A stretch of 64,000 nt of DNA from Synechococcus sp. CC9605 (lineage in GTDB: Bacteria; Cyanobacteriota; Cyanobacteriia; PCC-6307; Cyanobiaceae): the NCBI RefSeq assembly GCF_000012625.1, contig NC_007516.1, forward strand, positions 2,294,001-2,358,000, in the 5' to 3' direction. The notes below the pieces were generated by a model. The model was given only the letters and a program-made list of their open reading frames with translations. It did not search any database and was not told where the DNA came from. Below, in pieces: positions 24,962-33,432 of this stretch (position 1 is its first letter; the number at the start of each line of letters is the position of its first letter). Made by a program: the position numbers and the translations under genes.

Positions 24962-25083
24962 GGATTCGTGTAATCAAAAAGCGCCGCCATCGTCAACGCT
25001 GGCCACCCCGCTTGGCAAGCACAGGCCTTGGGCCGTGCGGGGAATGTCCCTAGATTCCGGCCATCCACTTCACGCAAACACAA

Positions 25084-27012
25084 GTGTCAGACAGCGAACA
25101 CTGGTCGATTCAGGACAGTGCTGCGCTGTACGGCCTCGACCGCTGGGGCGATCCGTATTTTTCGATCAATGGGCGCGGACACATCAGTGTTCAACCCCAG
25201 GGAGATCGCGGCGGCAGCCTCGATCTGGTGGATCTGGTTTCAGAGCTGAAAAGCCGCAACCTGGCGCTGCCACTTCTGATTCGCTTCGACGACATCCTCG
25301 AAGACCGCTTGGAGCGGCTCCACGCCGCCTTTGAACGCGCCATCGCGCAGTACAGCTACGCCGGCCGGTACCAAGGCGTTTTTCCGGTGAAGTGCAACCA
25401 ACAACGCCATGTTGTGGAGGAGTTGGTGAGCTGCGGCAAGCGCTGGAACTTTGGGCTGGAAGCAGGCAGCAAGGCGGAGTTGCTGATCGCCCTCTCACTG
25501 CTGGACGACCCCGAGGCGTTGTTGATCTGCAACGGCTACAAAGATCGGCTCTACATCGAGACCGCCATCCTGGCGCGACGTCTGGGACGGCAGCCGGTGG
25601 TGGTGATCGAACAGCCGGACGAAGTGGACCGGATCATTGAAGCCAGCAAGAGCCTGGGGGCAGCGCCCTACATCGGTGTGCGGGCCAAGCTCTCCAGCCG
25701 CAGCACGGGGCGCTGGGGCAGTTCGGTTGGCGACAAGGCCAAATTCGGCCTCTCCATTCCCGAGTTGCTGGCAACGGTGGAGCGGCTGCGGGACAACAAT
25801 TTGCTCCAAGATCTGCGCTTGCTGCACTTCCACATCGGCAGCCAGATCAACGACATTGCCGTGCTTAAAGACGCTCTCCAAGAGGCGGGACAGATCTATG
25901 TGGAGCTGACCCGACTCGGGGCCCCGATGGGGTTCCTCGATGTGGGTGGTGGACTCGGCATCGACTACGACGGCAGCCGCACCGCGTCTGCAGCATCCAC
26001 GAACTACTCGCTGCAGAACTACGCCAACGACGTTGTGGCCACGGTGCGGGAATGCTGCGAACCCAATGGTGTTGCGGTACCCACGCTGGTGAGCGAAAGC
26101 GGCCGTGCCATTGCCAGCCATTTCTCCCTGCTGGTGTTCGACGTTCTGGGAAGCAGCTCACTGCCGGCATCGGTTCCCAAAGCCAGCGGAGATGAACCAC
26201 TGACCGTTCGCAACCTGCGGGACACCCTCGCCACGATTCAGGAGTTATCGGCAACCACGGATGCGCAGTTGGTGCGGCTGCAGGAAGCCTGGAACGACGC
26301 CTTGAAGTTCAAGCAGGATGCGCTGGCCGCATTCCGGCTCGGTTACATGAGTCTGCCCGACCGCGCCACCGCTGAACAACTGACGTGGGCCTGTGCCGAT
26401 GGGATTGCCCAGCGACTGCCCCAGGATCAAGCCATTCCTGAGGAGCTCGCAGCCCTCAACAAGGCTCTGGCTGGAACGTATTACGCCAACTTGTCGATCT
26501 TTCGTTCAGCACCAGACACCTGGGCCATCGATCAACTGTTTCCGGTGGTGCCCATCCAGCAGCTGGATCAACGACCGACCCGACTGGCCAACCTCGCCGA
26601 CCTCACCTGCGATTCCGATGGACGCCTCGATCGCTTCATCGGAGACGGACAACCAAAGCAACTTTTGGAGCTCCACGAGCTCGACGGTGACAACCTTTAT
26701 CTGATCGGCTTGTTCCTCAGCGGGGCGTACCAAGAGGTGATGGGCAATCTGCACAACCTGTTTGGCACCACCAATGCCGTGCACATTCGCCTCAGTCCAG
26801 GAGGGAGCTATCGCATTGACCACGTGGTGCGGGGCGACACCAATGCCGATGTGCTGGAGGCCATGGAGCACGACCCCCGTACCTTGCTGGAGCGCTTGCG
26901 GGTGGCGGCGGAAGCGGCCATCAACAACGGCCAGCTCCGCATCGATGAGTCAAGACGTCTGCTGGATCACCTCGAAAGCAGCCTGCGACAAACGACCTAC
27001 CTTCAAGACTGA
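25084..27012 (+). CDS. speA: biosynthetic arginine decarboxylase
   Basis: A 642-residue SpeA that decarboxylates arginine to agmatine, the entry to putrescine and spermidine synthesis. The N-terminal WSIQDSAALYGLDRWGDPYF is typical; the PLP Lys is in GVFPVKCNQQRHVVEEL (~residue 107); FHIGSQI, LDVGGGLGIDYDGS and SESGRAIASHF form the cofactor site. A GTG at 25084 is the likely start. Its 3' end overlaps the convergent Crp-type gene by 10 bp. Confidence 0.96.
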   Translation: MSDSEHWSIQDSAALYGLDRWGDPYFSINGRGHISVQPQGDRGGSLDLVDLVSELKSRNLALPLLIRFDDILEDRLERLHAAFERAIAQYSYAGRYQGVFPVKCNQQRHVVEELVSCGKRWNFGLEAGSKAELLIALSLLDDPEALLICNGYKDRLYIETAILARRLGRQPVVVIEQPDEVDRIIEASKSLGAAPYIGVRAKLSSRSTGRWGSSVGDKAKFGLSIPELLATVERLRDNNLLQDLRLLHFHIGSQINDIAVLKDALQEAGQIYVELTRLGAPMGFLDVGGGLGIDYDGSRTASAASTNYSLQNYANDVVATVRECCEPNGVAVPTLVSESGRAIASHFSLLVFDVLGSSSLPASVPKASGDEPLTVRNLRDTLATIQELSATTDAQLVRLQEAWNDALKFKQDALAAFRLGYMSLPDRATAEQLTWACADGIAQRLPQDQAIPEELAALNKALAGTYYANLSIFRSAPDTWAIDQLFPVVPIQQLDQRPTRLANLADLTCDSDGRLDRFIGDGQPKQLLELHELDGDNLYLIGLFLSGAYQEVMGNLHNLFGTTNAVHIRLSPGGSYRIDHVVRGDTNADVLEAMEHDPRTLLERLRVAAEAAINNGQLRIDESRRLLDHLESSLRQTTYLQD

Positions 27013-27698
27013 GGCAACAGCCCCCGCTTCACGAGTGGCTTGAGATCCGCCAGCTGCAAGCCGCCTTCATCCGTCACGATCACTGTGCCCCGCGTTCGCA
27101 GCTTGCTGAGCGTTCTGGAAGCTGTTTCTCGGGCCAAACCTGCGATCAGAGCAATCTCCTTCTGCGCCAGTGGTGGGATCACGGCGGTGGGCTGCGCCTC
27201 AGGCCCGGACTTACGCGCCAGATAAGCGAGGGCGTCGAGCAATCGTGTTGTGGCATCAGCACTCTGCAAAGCAAAGCGCTGATTCAAATCACGCAGACGA
27301 GAGGCCTCTAAACGAGCCAAGGCGAGGGCAAAGTTCGCCTGCTGCTGCAACAGAGTTGCAAATGGTGCCGAGCGAAGCTTGACCAAATGCAGTGGCGTCA
27401 GAGCGACTACATCAGCGGAGCGAGCCGAGCCATCGAGAACGGCCATCTCGCCGAATACATCGCCATCCCCGAGCAACGACATCACCACCTCGTCGCCATC
27501 AGCGGTGTAGGTACGCACCTTGGCCAAACCGGATCGAAGCAGAAAAACTGACTCGCCCCAGTCCTGCTCCATAACAATCAGCTGATCCGCCTGATGGCTC
27601 GTCTCACGATGTCGATCCAGAAGAAGCATGCGCTGCTCATCAGCCAAGTCGGCGAACAAAGAAGTGGAGGCGAGGTCCTCGGGGGTGAGCGCAGACAT
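27003..27698 (-). CDS. Crp/Fnr-family transcription regulator
   Basis: 231 residues. The cNMP pocket has the phosphate-binding cassette DVFGEMAVLDGSARSADVVA (Glu84, Arg93, Ser94), as in cAMP-binding Crp. The C-terminal helix-turn-helix reads KEIALIAGLARETASRTLSK, with Arg190, Glu191 and Arg195 at the positions that in E. coli Crp (Arg180, Glu181, Arg185) read TGTGA. It is therefore a good candidate for the TGTGA-N6-TCACA sites in this window. It is not NtcA-like in surroundings. Divergent from the adenylate cyclase gene; an inverted repeat lies between them. Binding of cAMP rather than cGMP is inferred. Confidence 0.85.
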   Translation of the reverse strand: MSALTPEDLASTSLFADLADEQRMLLLDRHRETSHQADQLIVMEQDWGESVFLLRSGLAKVRTYTADGDEVVMSLLGDGDVFGEMAVLDGSARSADVVALTPLHLVKLRSAPFATLLQQQANFALALARLEASRLRDLNQRFALQSADATTRLLDALAYLARKSGPEAQPTAVIPPLAQKEIALIAGLARETASRTLSKLRTRGTVIVTDEGGLQLADLKPLVKRGLLPQS

Positions 27699-27756
27699 GA
27701 TTCAGAAATGAAATGCGGGTACGACGCGACAAGCACCAACATCAGGATGGCCATTT

Positions 27757-27772
27757 ATCTACAGAAGTAGAT
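27757..27772. promoter_or_regulatory. inverted repeat between crp-like and adenylate-cyclase genes
   Basis: ATCTAC-AGAA-GTAGAT, perfect 6-bp arms, 59 bp upstream of the Crp-type gene start and 115 bp before the cyclase start. Not a Crp (TGTGA) or NtcA (GTA-N8-TAC) match. Possible operator of another regulator. Confidence 0.35.
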
Positions 27773-27886
27773 CGCACACCAACAGCTCTGACAACACATC
27801 CGCAAGCCATCTTGAAGTGACGTGCTCTTTCAACAGGCCGCTCCCACTGAACGGCTGCTGTCTATGCCAATGAACTCTCAAGTGGA

Positions 27887-29839
27887 ATGGCATTGAACGG
27901 GAATCACCTCCACAGTGCAAGTCTCAGAAAAGCCATGAAACGGTCACACCATTTCGAATGGATTCGACGTTTTGGCCCAACGCTGCTGCTCAGCGGATTG
28001 GTCCTCACGGTCGGGGGAGTCGGTAAGGAGCGGTTAAGCCAACTTGACCTGCGCTTTGCTGACTGGGTCCAAGAAACCCGAGGGCCCCGAAATGCACCAA
28101 AAGGAGTGGTGATCGTTGCGATCGACGACTTCAGCCTTCAGCAAGCTGCCAACGCCGACCTGAGCCGTGACCCTCTGCTCCAAAACCTGAACCAATGGCC
28201 TTGGCCAAGGAGGGTGCACGTGAAAGTGTTGGAACGTCTGTTTGAAGCAGGCGCTTCCGCCGTTGGATTTGACCTGCTGTTCGAAGCACCCAGCAGCCAC
28301 GGAACAGACGACGATGCAGCATTCGCCGGTGCATTGAGGCGCTATCGCGACCGCGTGGCACTTGGTGTGCAGGTGTTGAGCGGCCGGGGCCCCGTGGCAA
28401 GCATGTCCTTGCTGGACCTGACTCCCGCCCTACAACCAGCTGACCAATCACTGAACCGAGGGCTTCTCAATGGATCTCCAGATCCAGACGGTGTGATTCG
28501 TCGGCGGCCTGGACACAGTGCAGCGGAGATGCGCCAGCACCTGGGTTCCTCCGTCCCCGATGGACTGGCCAAGACCTTGCTCGAACTTGCCAACGCTGAC
28601 ATCAATCTCGACGACAAACTCTTGGATCTGTTGGATCCCTACGGACCTCCTGGAACGATTCCAACCATCTCGATCTGGGAACTTCTCGACGCCAACGCCT
28701 TCCTCACGATCAAGAAAAGCGGCGTGCTCAGGGATGCCACGGTGCTCGTGGGACCGACAGCAGCCGTGTTTCAAGACCTCCATCCAGCCGTCTTCTCAGG
28801 TGCACAAGGTATGCCGGGCGTGGAATTGCATGCCACCGAGGTCGCCAACCGACTGGAAGATCGCTCACTTCGCTGGATACCTGCTCCACCGGGCTGGAAT
28901 CTTGCGATGGCGCTTCTGGTGCTCGTTGCAGGCATCTCCACATCGCGCCAGGAGCGGCCTCTGCCAAGACTTGGAGTCCTGTTGGCAGCCTCCGGTGTCC
29001 TCGTGACAGCAGGTGCCTGGCTGATTGCCTGGGGCGGCCTCCTGCTACCAGTGCTGGGGCCTACGGTGTGCCTGATCCTGACCGGGATTGTCTCCAGCGC
29101 CGACGCCACCCTTCGACTCCAGTGGCAACGGCGACGTTTGCGCCGAACGCTGGGTCGTTATCTCTCTCCCGCAGTCGCAGCCGAGATCGCCGACCAGCCA
29201 GAAGAAGCCGATGAACTGCTGGGTGGGAAGTTGATGGATGTAGTAGTTCTGATGAGCGACATTCGTGGCTTTACAACGTTCACCCAGGAGATGACCCAAC
29301 GAGGTGATGTGAAAGGACTGGTTGATCGACTCAACACCTACTTCAGCGAGGTGGTGGACGCCGTACATTCGCAGGGAGGAACCGTTGATAAATTCGTTGG
29401 GGATGCTGTTCTTGCGGTGTTTGGAGCGCCGCTACAAAAAACAAGCAGCACCAACGTGATTGCTGGAGTCAAAACGGCGATAACCCTTCAGCAGCGCCTC
29501 GCCGCTCTAAATCGCACCTGGGTCTCTCAAGGGCAATCACCATGGAAGCAAGTGGTGGTGCTCAGCTATGGCTGGGTTGTGAGCGGCAACATTGGCTGCT
29601 CCAGCCGCATGGATTACACCGTCATCGGCGATGCCGTCAACACAGCCAGCCGATTGGAGGCGATTGCCAAGCAATGCGGCCAGTCGATTGTGATGAGTGC
29701 TGCGGTGGCAGAACATCTACCCAGTGATTGGCGTGTGCAGAACCTGGGCACCTTTCCAATACGTGGGCAAGGCCAGCAACAGGTGTTCGCACTAAAAACT
29801 GACACCGCGGAGGTCACCCGACAGGACACAGATCTGTAA
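27887..29839 (+). CDS. CHASE2-domain class III adenylate cyclase
   Basis: 650 residues: an N-terminal TM helix (~residues 29-47), an extracytoplasmic CHASE2 sensor (~50-335, with VVIVAIDDFSLQ and AVGFDLLFEAP), three TM helices (~340-420), then the cyclase domain. Metal-binding Asp residues are in LMSDIRGFT (~458) and KFVGDAVLAVFG (~505), the purine-selecting Lys is in TVDKFVGD, and the transition-state Asn and Arg are in GDAVNTASRLE. These favour ATP over GTP. It would supply cAMP to the nearby Crp homologue. ATG 27887 is used; ATG 27935 is also possible. The CHASE2 ligand is unknown. Confidence 0.92.
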   Translation: MALNGNHLHSASLRKAMKRSHHFEWIRRFGPTLLLSGLVLTVGGVGKERLSQLDLRFADWVQETRGPRNAPKGVVIVAIDDFSLQQAANADLSRDPLLQNLNQWPWPRRVHVKVLERLFEAGASAVGFDLLFEAPSSHGTDDDAAFAGALRRYRDRVALGVQVLSGRGPVASMSLLDLTPALQPADQSLNRGLLNGSPDPDGVIRRRPGHSAAEMRQHLGSSVPDGLAKTLLELANADINLDDKLLDLLDPYGPPGTIPTISIWELLDANAFLTIKKSGVLRDATVLVGPTAAVFQDLHPAVFSGAQGMPGVELHATEVANRLEDRSLRWIPAPPGWNLAMALLVLVAGISTSRQERPLPRLGVLLAASGVLVTAGAWLIAWGGLLLPVLGPTVCLILTGIVSSADATLRLQWQRRRLRRTLGRYLSPAVAAEIADQPEEADELLGGKLMDVVVLMSDIRGFTTFTQEMTQRGDVKGLVDRLNTYFSEVVDAVHSQGGTVDKFVGDAVLAVFGAPLQKTSSTNVIAGVKTAITLQQRLAALNRTWVSQGQSPWKQVVVLSYGWVVSGNIGCSSRMDYTVIGDAVNTASRLEAIAKQCGQSIVMSAAVAEHLPSDWRVQNLGTFPIRGQGQQQVFALKTDTAEVTRQDTDL

Positions 29840-29862
29840 GACGAATCTGTGGTCAACGGTTG

Positions 29863-31704
29863 GTGTTCGTGTACAGAAAGTTGTTGGCTATCGCTTGCGC
29901 GGCGTCTCTGTTTCCTGCAGCAGCGGTAGCAACTCCGTTCAACAATGCCACAATTCGACGGATCATCGATGGCACAGAAGTGTTCATCGACCAACAACCG
30001 GCAACGGTTGATGACATCGCAGACCGTGGCCAGGAACTGAGCACCGGCAGCAGCAGGGCCGAAGTGCTGTTTGACCGACGGGCACTCGGCTTTCTGGGAA
30101 ACAACAGCCTGATCCGTCTAGGGGAAGACTGCTTTCGCCTGGATCGCGGTCAGGTGCTGGTCAACGGCCCTCAGAACAGTTGTCTGGGAACAAAAGTGCT
30201 GGGAATCCGGGGCACCACCTACGTTCTGAGCGTCCGAGAAGACGGAAACTATGACCTCGCAGTGCTGAGTGGTGAAGCAACGGTGGGTGATGCCCTGGAA
30301 ACACCAGCCAGCCTGAGCAGCACTGACATCCTCTCGTTGTACCCCACCTTGAACCCAGTGATCGGCTTCGGTGCAAGCAGCTGGGGCAGCAACAGTTCTG
30401 GAAGTGCCTTGGGGGAGGCTGCAGGCCTCATCCTTGGCGACGCCTCAGTGTTCGTCCCGCTCAGCCAGAACTTGGGCAGCACGCTTCTCTACAGCTACTC
30501 AACGGCCAGCAGCAACTTTGATGGTGCTTGGGGCGCAAGTACAGAACTGGGATACAAGTGGTTCAACCCCGATGACCGCAGCATCAGCTCCCTGTTGATT
30601 GGCTACGACGGCTGGGATGGACCTGGATGTTTCCACTCTCAGCTCGCGGTGGGAGGCCAGTGGCAGAAAGATCGCTGGCAGTTCGGCGTTACGGGAGGCA
30701 TCCCTCTGGATCAGTGCGCGAACAAGCTGGGATTCGCCATCGGCCAGGTCGGCATCCCCGTGGCTGATCTGGGCGACCAATCCATCACCCTGTCACTCTC
30801 GCCCTACGTGCTCCACGGCACAGGTGATTCCTATGGCGGTGGACGGGTCGGCTTGAATGTACCTGTCGGCGACCAAGTAACCCTGTCCGCCTACGGTCAA
30901 TACGACAAGCTGCTCGACACAGTGGTGGGCGGTCAGGTCAACTATCGATTCGCCACGAATGGAGGGTTTGTCAACGACCCGAACCTTCGCGCCAAAACAC
31001 CCGCATCACCCGCACCATGGCAAGCCGGCGAATTCAACACCGGCAGGGCGACACAAGTGGCCCTCAATCAAGATCGAGGCCAGACATTCTCACAACCGAC
31101 ATCTGAAGCAACAACGATCTCGAGCACTAACCTCAACAACTTGATCAGCAATGCCGACGCCATCATTCGCCTGAAAGCTGGTGAAGAGGCGAGATTCAGC
31201 CCAGATGGAACACTGCTGAGTCAACAGATGATGAGCAAAGAACGCTTCTCTCAGTTGATCATCGAGACCATGGGCGGGCAGAACCTCCTGCCAGAAAGCC
31301 ATGTAATCAACCTGATCTACCAACAGCTTTATGGGCTACCTAACCGCACCTTGCTGGCCATCCTGGGCTCTGACTGGTTGATTGAAGCAAGAACTCCGTA
31401 TCCACGACTTCGCGGCGCCAACAATCTCGTTGTCCCTGACAACAAACTTCCCAAAAAAGAGAACAAAGCAGACGAAGACTTAGAAGAAAAAGACAATCCC
31501 ACAACAAATTCAGTCAAAGAATCTAAACCTGCGCCCAAACCCGCGCCTAAACCTGCGCCTAAACCTGCGCCAAAACCTGCGCCAAAACCTGCGCCAAAAC
31601 CTGCGCCAAAACCTGCGCCTAAACCTGCGCCAAAACCTGCGCCTAAACCTGCGCCAAAACCTGCGCCTAAACCTGCGCCTAAACCCACCCCAAAACTCGA
31701 ATAA
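29863..31704 (+). CDS. secreted FecR-domain protein with Pro-Lys repeat tail
   Basis: About 614 residues. GTG 29863 or 29869 precedes a signal peptide (KLLAIACAASLFPAAAVA). A FecR-like domain (~45-150) reads RGQELSTGSSRAEVLFDRRA and GIRGTTYVLSV. A middle beta-rich, glycine-rich region (~190-370; GYKWF, LAVGGQWQ, LNVPVGDQVTLSAYGQYD) could be a beta-barrel or exported beta domain. The C-terminus is a rigid (PAPK)n tract. CHASE2 cyclase plus FecR protein is a recurrent cyanobacterial pair, and the gap here is only 24 bp, so one operon. It may report periplasmic state to the cyclase; this is inference. Confidence 0.75.
   Translation: MFVYRKLLAIACAASLFPAAAVATPFNNATIRRIIDGTEVFIDQQPATVDDIADRGQELSTGSSRAEVLFDRRALGFLGNNSLIRLGEDCFRLDRGQVLVNGPQNSCLGTKVLGIRGTTYVLSVREDGNYDLAVLSGEATVGDALETPASLSSTDILSLYPTLNPVIGFGASSWGSNSSGSALGEAAGLILGDASVFVPLSQNLGSTLLYSYSTASSNFDGAWGASTELGYKWFNPDDRSISSLLIGYDGWDGPGCFHSQLAVGGQWQKDRWQFGVTGGIPLDQCANKLGFAIGQVGIPVADLGDQSITLSLSPYVLHGTGDSYGGGRVGLNVPVGDQVTLSAYGQYDKLLDTVVGGQVNYRFATNGGFVNDPNLRAKTPASPAPWQAGEFNTGRATQVALNQDRGQTFSQPTSEATTISSTNLNNLISNADAIIRLKAGEEARFSPDGTLLSQQMMSKERFSQLIIETMGGQNLLPESHVINLIYQQLYGLPNRTLLAILGSDWLIEARTPYPRLRGANNLVVPDNKLPKKENKADEDLEEKDNPTTNSVKESKPAPKPAPKPAPKPAPKPAPKPAPKPAPKPAPKPAPKPAPKPAPKPAPKPAPKPTPKLE
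31526..31692 (+). repeat. 12-bp microsatellite encoding (PAPK)13-PTPK
   Basis: Fourteen head-to-tail 12-bp units of form cc(t/c)gcgcc(a/t)aaa encode Pro-Ala-Pro-Lys repeats, the last being Pro-Thr-Pro-Lys. The third-position a/t alternates between units. Such tracts change length easily and form stiff extended peptides. Confidence 0.95.
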
Positions 31705-32476
31705 AAATTTCTAAGCACTAATTCAAAATTTTTATTTTCAAACCTGATGCATCACAATAGACGCTTCTAAATAAGCACTCTAAGCGCCACGACTAAAATC
31801 AGCGTCGGCTTATCAGCAGCAACAAATGAACTTTATGCTGAAATTAAGCAGCAAATAACTCTCAGACATCCCTTGAGGCCACAACCGATGCGGCCCAAAA
31901 AATCTGGACTAAAAGAAAATCCCCCTCCAAACAGCTGAATGAAAATTCAAATTGAGAGATTTTTAATTTAGCAAATATCAGGCAAACCCTTCAAAAGACG
32001 ACCAGATAAATAGTATTAAGCATACTGGCAAAAGCAGCAACTATTAGCCGAAAGAAGCATACGACCAAGCCAAATTTTTTACCAAAAATGTTATGCTATT
32101 TTCTCGCGACTACAACCTAATGAGAACTATAAATGCATAAATTTTAGATACTCATCACTTCTCTCACTACAATCTAGTCCCAAAACAAATCAAGCCTAAG
32201 TGAACACTCCACCAATCACAGTCTAATCGAGACCAACGGATCCAGAACTCTTGTCGGTGATCATTGCCTTACCGCAAGTTAGAACCAGTAGTGCTTTAAC
32301 TAAGCCTTCAAGATCTGAAAGACAACAATCAAAAGGGCACAACTTCTCCGAACCTACTTGGTAAGTTTTGGACCACTCCCTACAGGCCGATGCAATCCAC
32401 ACCATCAGGACGCTCCAACAAACAACAAGATTGATAGGAAAAAAGGCCTTAAAGTGAGGAAAATGTCGCTTCAGAC
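31705..32476. other. 772-bp AT-rich spacer without a convincing gene
   Basis: An AT-only inverted repeat (ATAAAAATTT / AAATTTTTAT, 31701-31735) follows the FecR gene and may end its transcript. On the minus strand, 32223-32492 is an 89-codon frame with a hydrophobic stretch and an IASAC lipobox-like motif, but it starts inside the next gene without a sensible start. Nothing else is seen. Confidence 0.5.
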
Positions 32477-33370
32477 ATGAATCGCAACGCACTGATCGAA
32501 ATTCTTCAGCAGGAAGGCAACCTGAAGCATTGCTTCAGCCACGATGAGATTGAAAGACTCGCTGAGCATCTATCCATCGAGACAGTTCAAGCAGAAACAG
32601 TTTTGATGAAAAAAGGGGAACCCTCCTGCAGCATGGTGTTCATCCTGGATGGACTGGTTCAGGTCATTGACGGAGATCGACAACTCGCTATTGAAAAACC
32701 AGGCTCAATAGTTGGGGAAAGTCTTTTTTCTGACGAGGCAACACGCACTGCAGATACTCGAACTATCGAACAGACAACGGTTGGACGATTTTCAGTTCAC
32801 GACTTCGAAGACCTTCTCAACAAAAACCAGCCACTTGCCCTGAAATTCAGAGAATACTTTCGAACCATCACACGCGCACGTCAACAGCAGAAAGCCGCAG
32901 AAAACTACACCGATACACGCAAATATTTGGCACTGATTGCCCATAACAACATGAAGGAAAGCTTGATGGAATTTTGCGGCATGCACAGCAGAAAATTGGA
33001 AAAATTTCCACTCATGGCAACGGGTACGACCGGAAGCATGCTCTACAAAAAAACAGGTCTTGTCCTGAGCAAAAAAGTGGCTTCGGGACCTCTTGGTGGC
33101 GACCAAGCTGTTGGCACGCTCATCTCAACGCGAAACATTATTGGCGTGATTTTTTTCAGAGACCCACTCTCACCACATCCTCACCATGCCGACATTGAAG
33201 CCCTAGGGCGCCTTTGCGATGTCTATCAGGTTCCGTTTGCCACTAATCCACAAAGTGGAGAAGCCATTCTCGACTATCTACTTTCAGGAAAATCTGAGCG
33301 TGAGTCAATCCCCAACCACGTGCTTCAGACCTATATTCAAGGCCAGACAAAGGTGGTTGAAGCGGGATAA
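32477..33370 (+). CDS. cNMP-binding domain fused to methylglyoxal synthase
   Basis: 297 residues. Residues 1-125 are a Crp-like beta-roll with a phosphate-binding cassette (IVGESLFSDEATRTADTRTI: Glu81, Arg90, Thr91). After a helical linker, residues ~149-275 are methylglyoxal synthase: LALIAHNNMKESLM, ATGTTG, SGPLGGDQAVGTLIS, GVIFFRDPLSPHPHHADIEA, PFATN. Asp209, Asp229, His236 and Asp239 match E. coli MgsA Asp71, Asp91, His98 and Asp101; His156 matches His19. E. coli Asp20-His21 are Asn-Asn here. MGS turns DHAP into methylglyoxal and phosphate. Gating by cAMP is inferred from the fusion. Neither half looks damaged. Confidence 0.85.
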   Translation: MNRNALIEILQQEGNLKHCFSHDEIERLAEHLSIETVQAETVLMKKGEPSCSMVFILDGLVQVIDGDRQLAIEKPGSIVGESLFSDEATRTADTRTIEQTTVGRFSVHDFEDLLNKNQPLALKFREYFRTITRARQQQKAAENYTDTRKYLALIAHNNMKESLMEFCGMHSRKLEKFPLMATGTTGSMLYKKTGLVLSKKVASGPLGGDQAVGTLISTRNIIGVIFFRDPLSPHPHHADIEALGRLCDVYQVPFATNPQSGEAILDYLLSGKSERESIPNHVLQTYIQGQTKVVEAG

Positions 33371-33432
33371 AGTATTTGTTTTTGCGTTCAGGGTGTGTAT
33401 TCAATGAAGATTAATAAAGGCGTGGGGGAGAA

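Noticed and set aside
27757-27772. NtcA site between crp-like and cyclase genes
   Set aside because: NtcA needs GTA-N8-TAC; the repeat here is TAC-N4-GTA.
31526-31692. CRISPR-like array
   Set aside because: The 12-bp units are contiguous without spacers and encode a regular Pro-Ala-Pro-Lys repeat in frame.
32223-32492. 89-aa minus-strand protein with lipobox-like IASAC
   Set aside because: Its only start is inside the well-supported cNMP-MGS gene and no start precedes the hydrophobic part.
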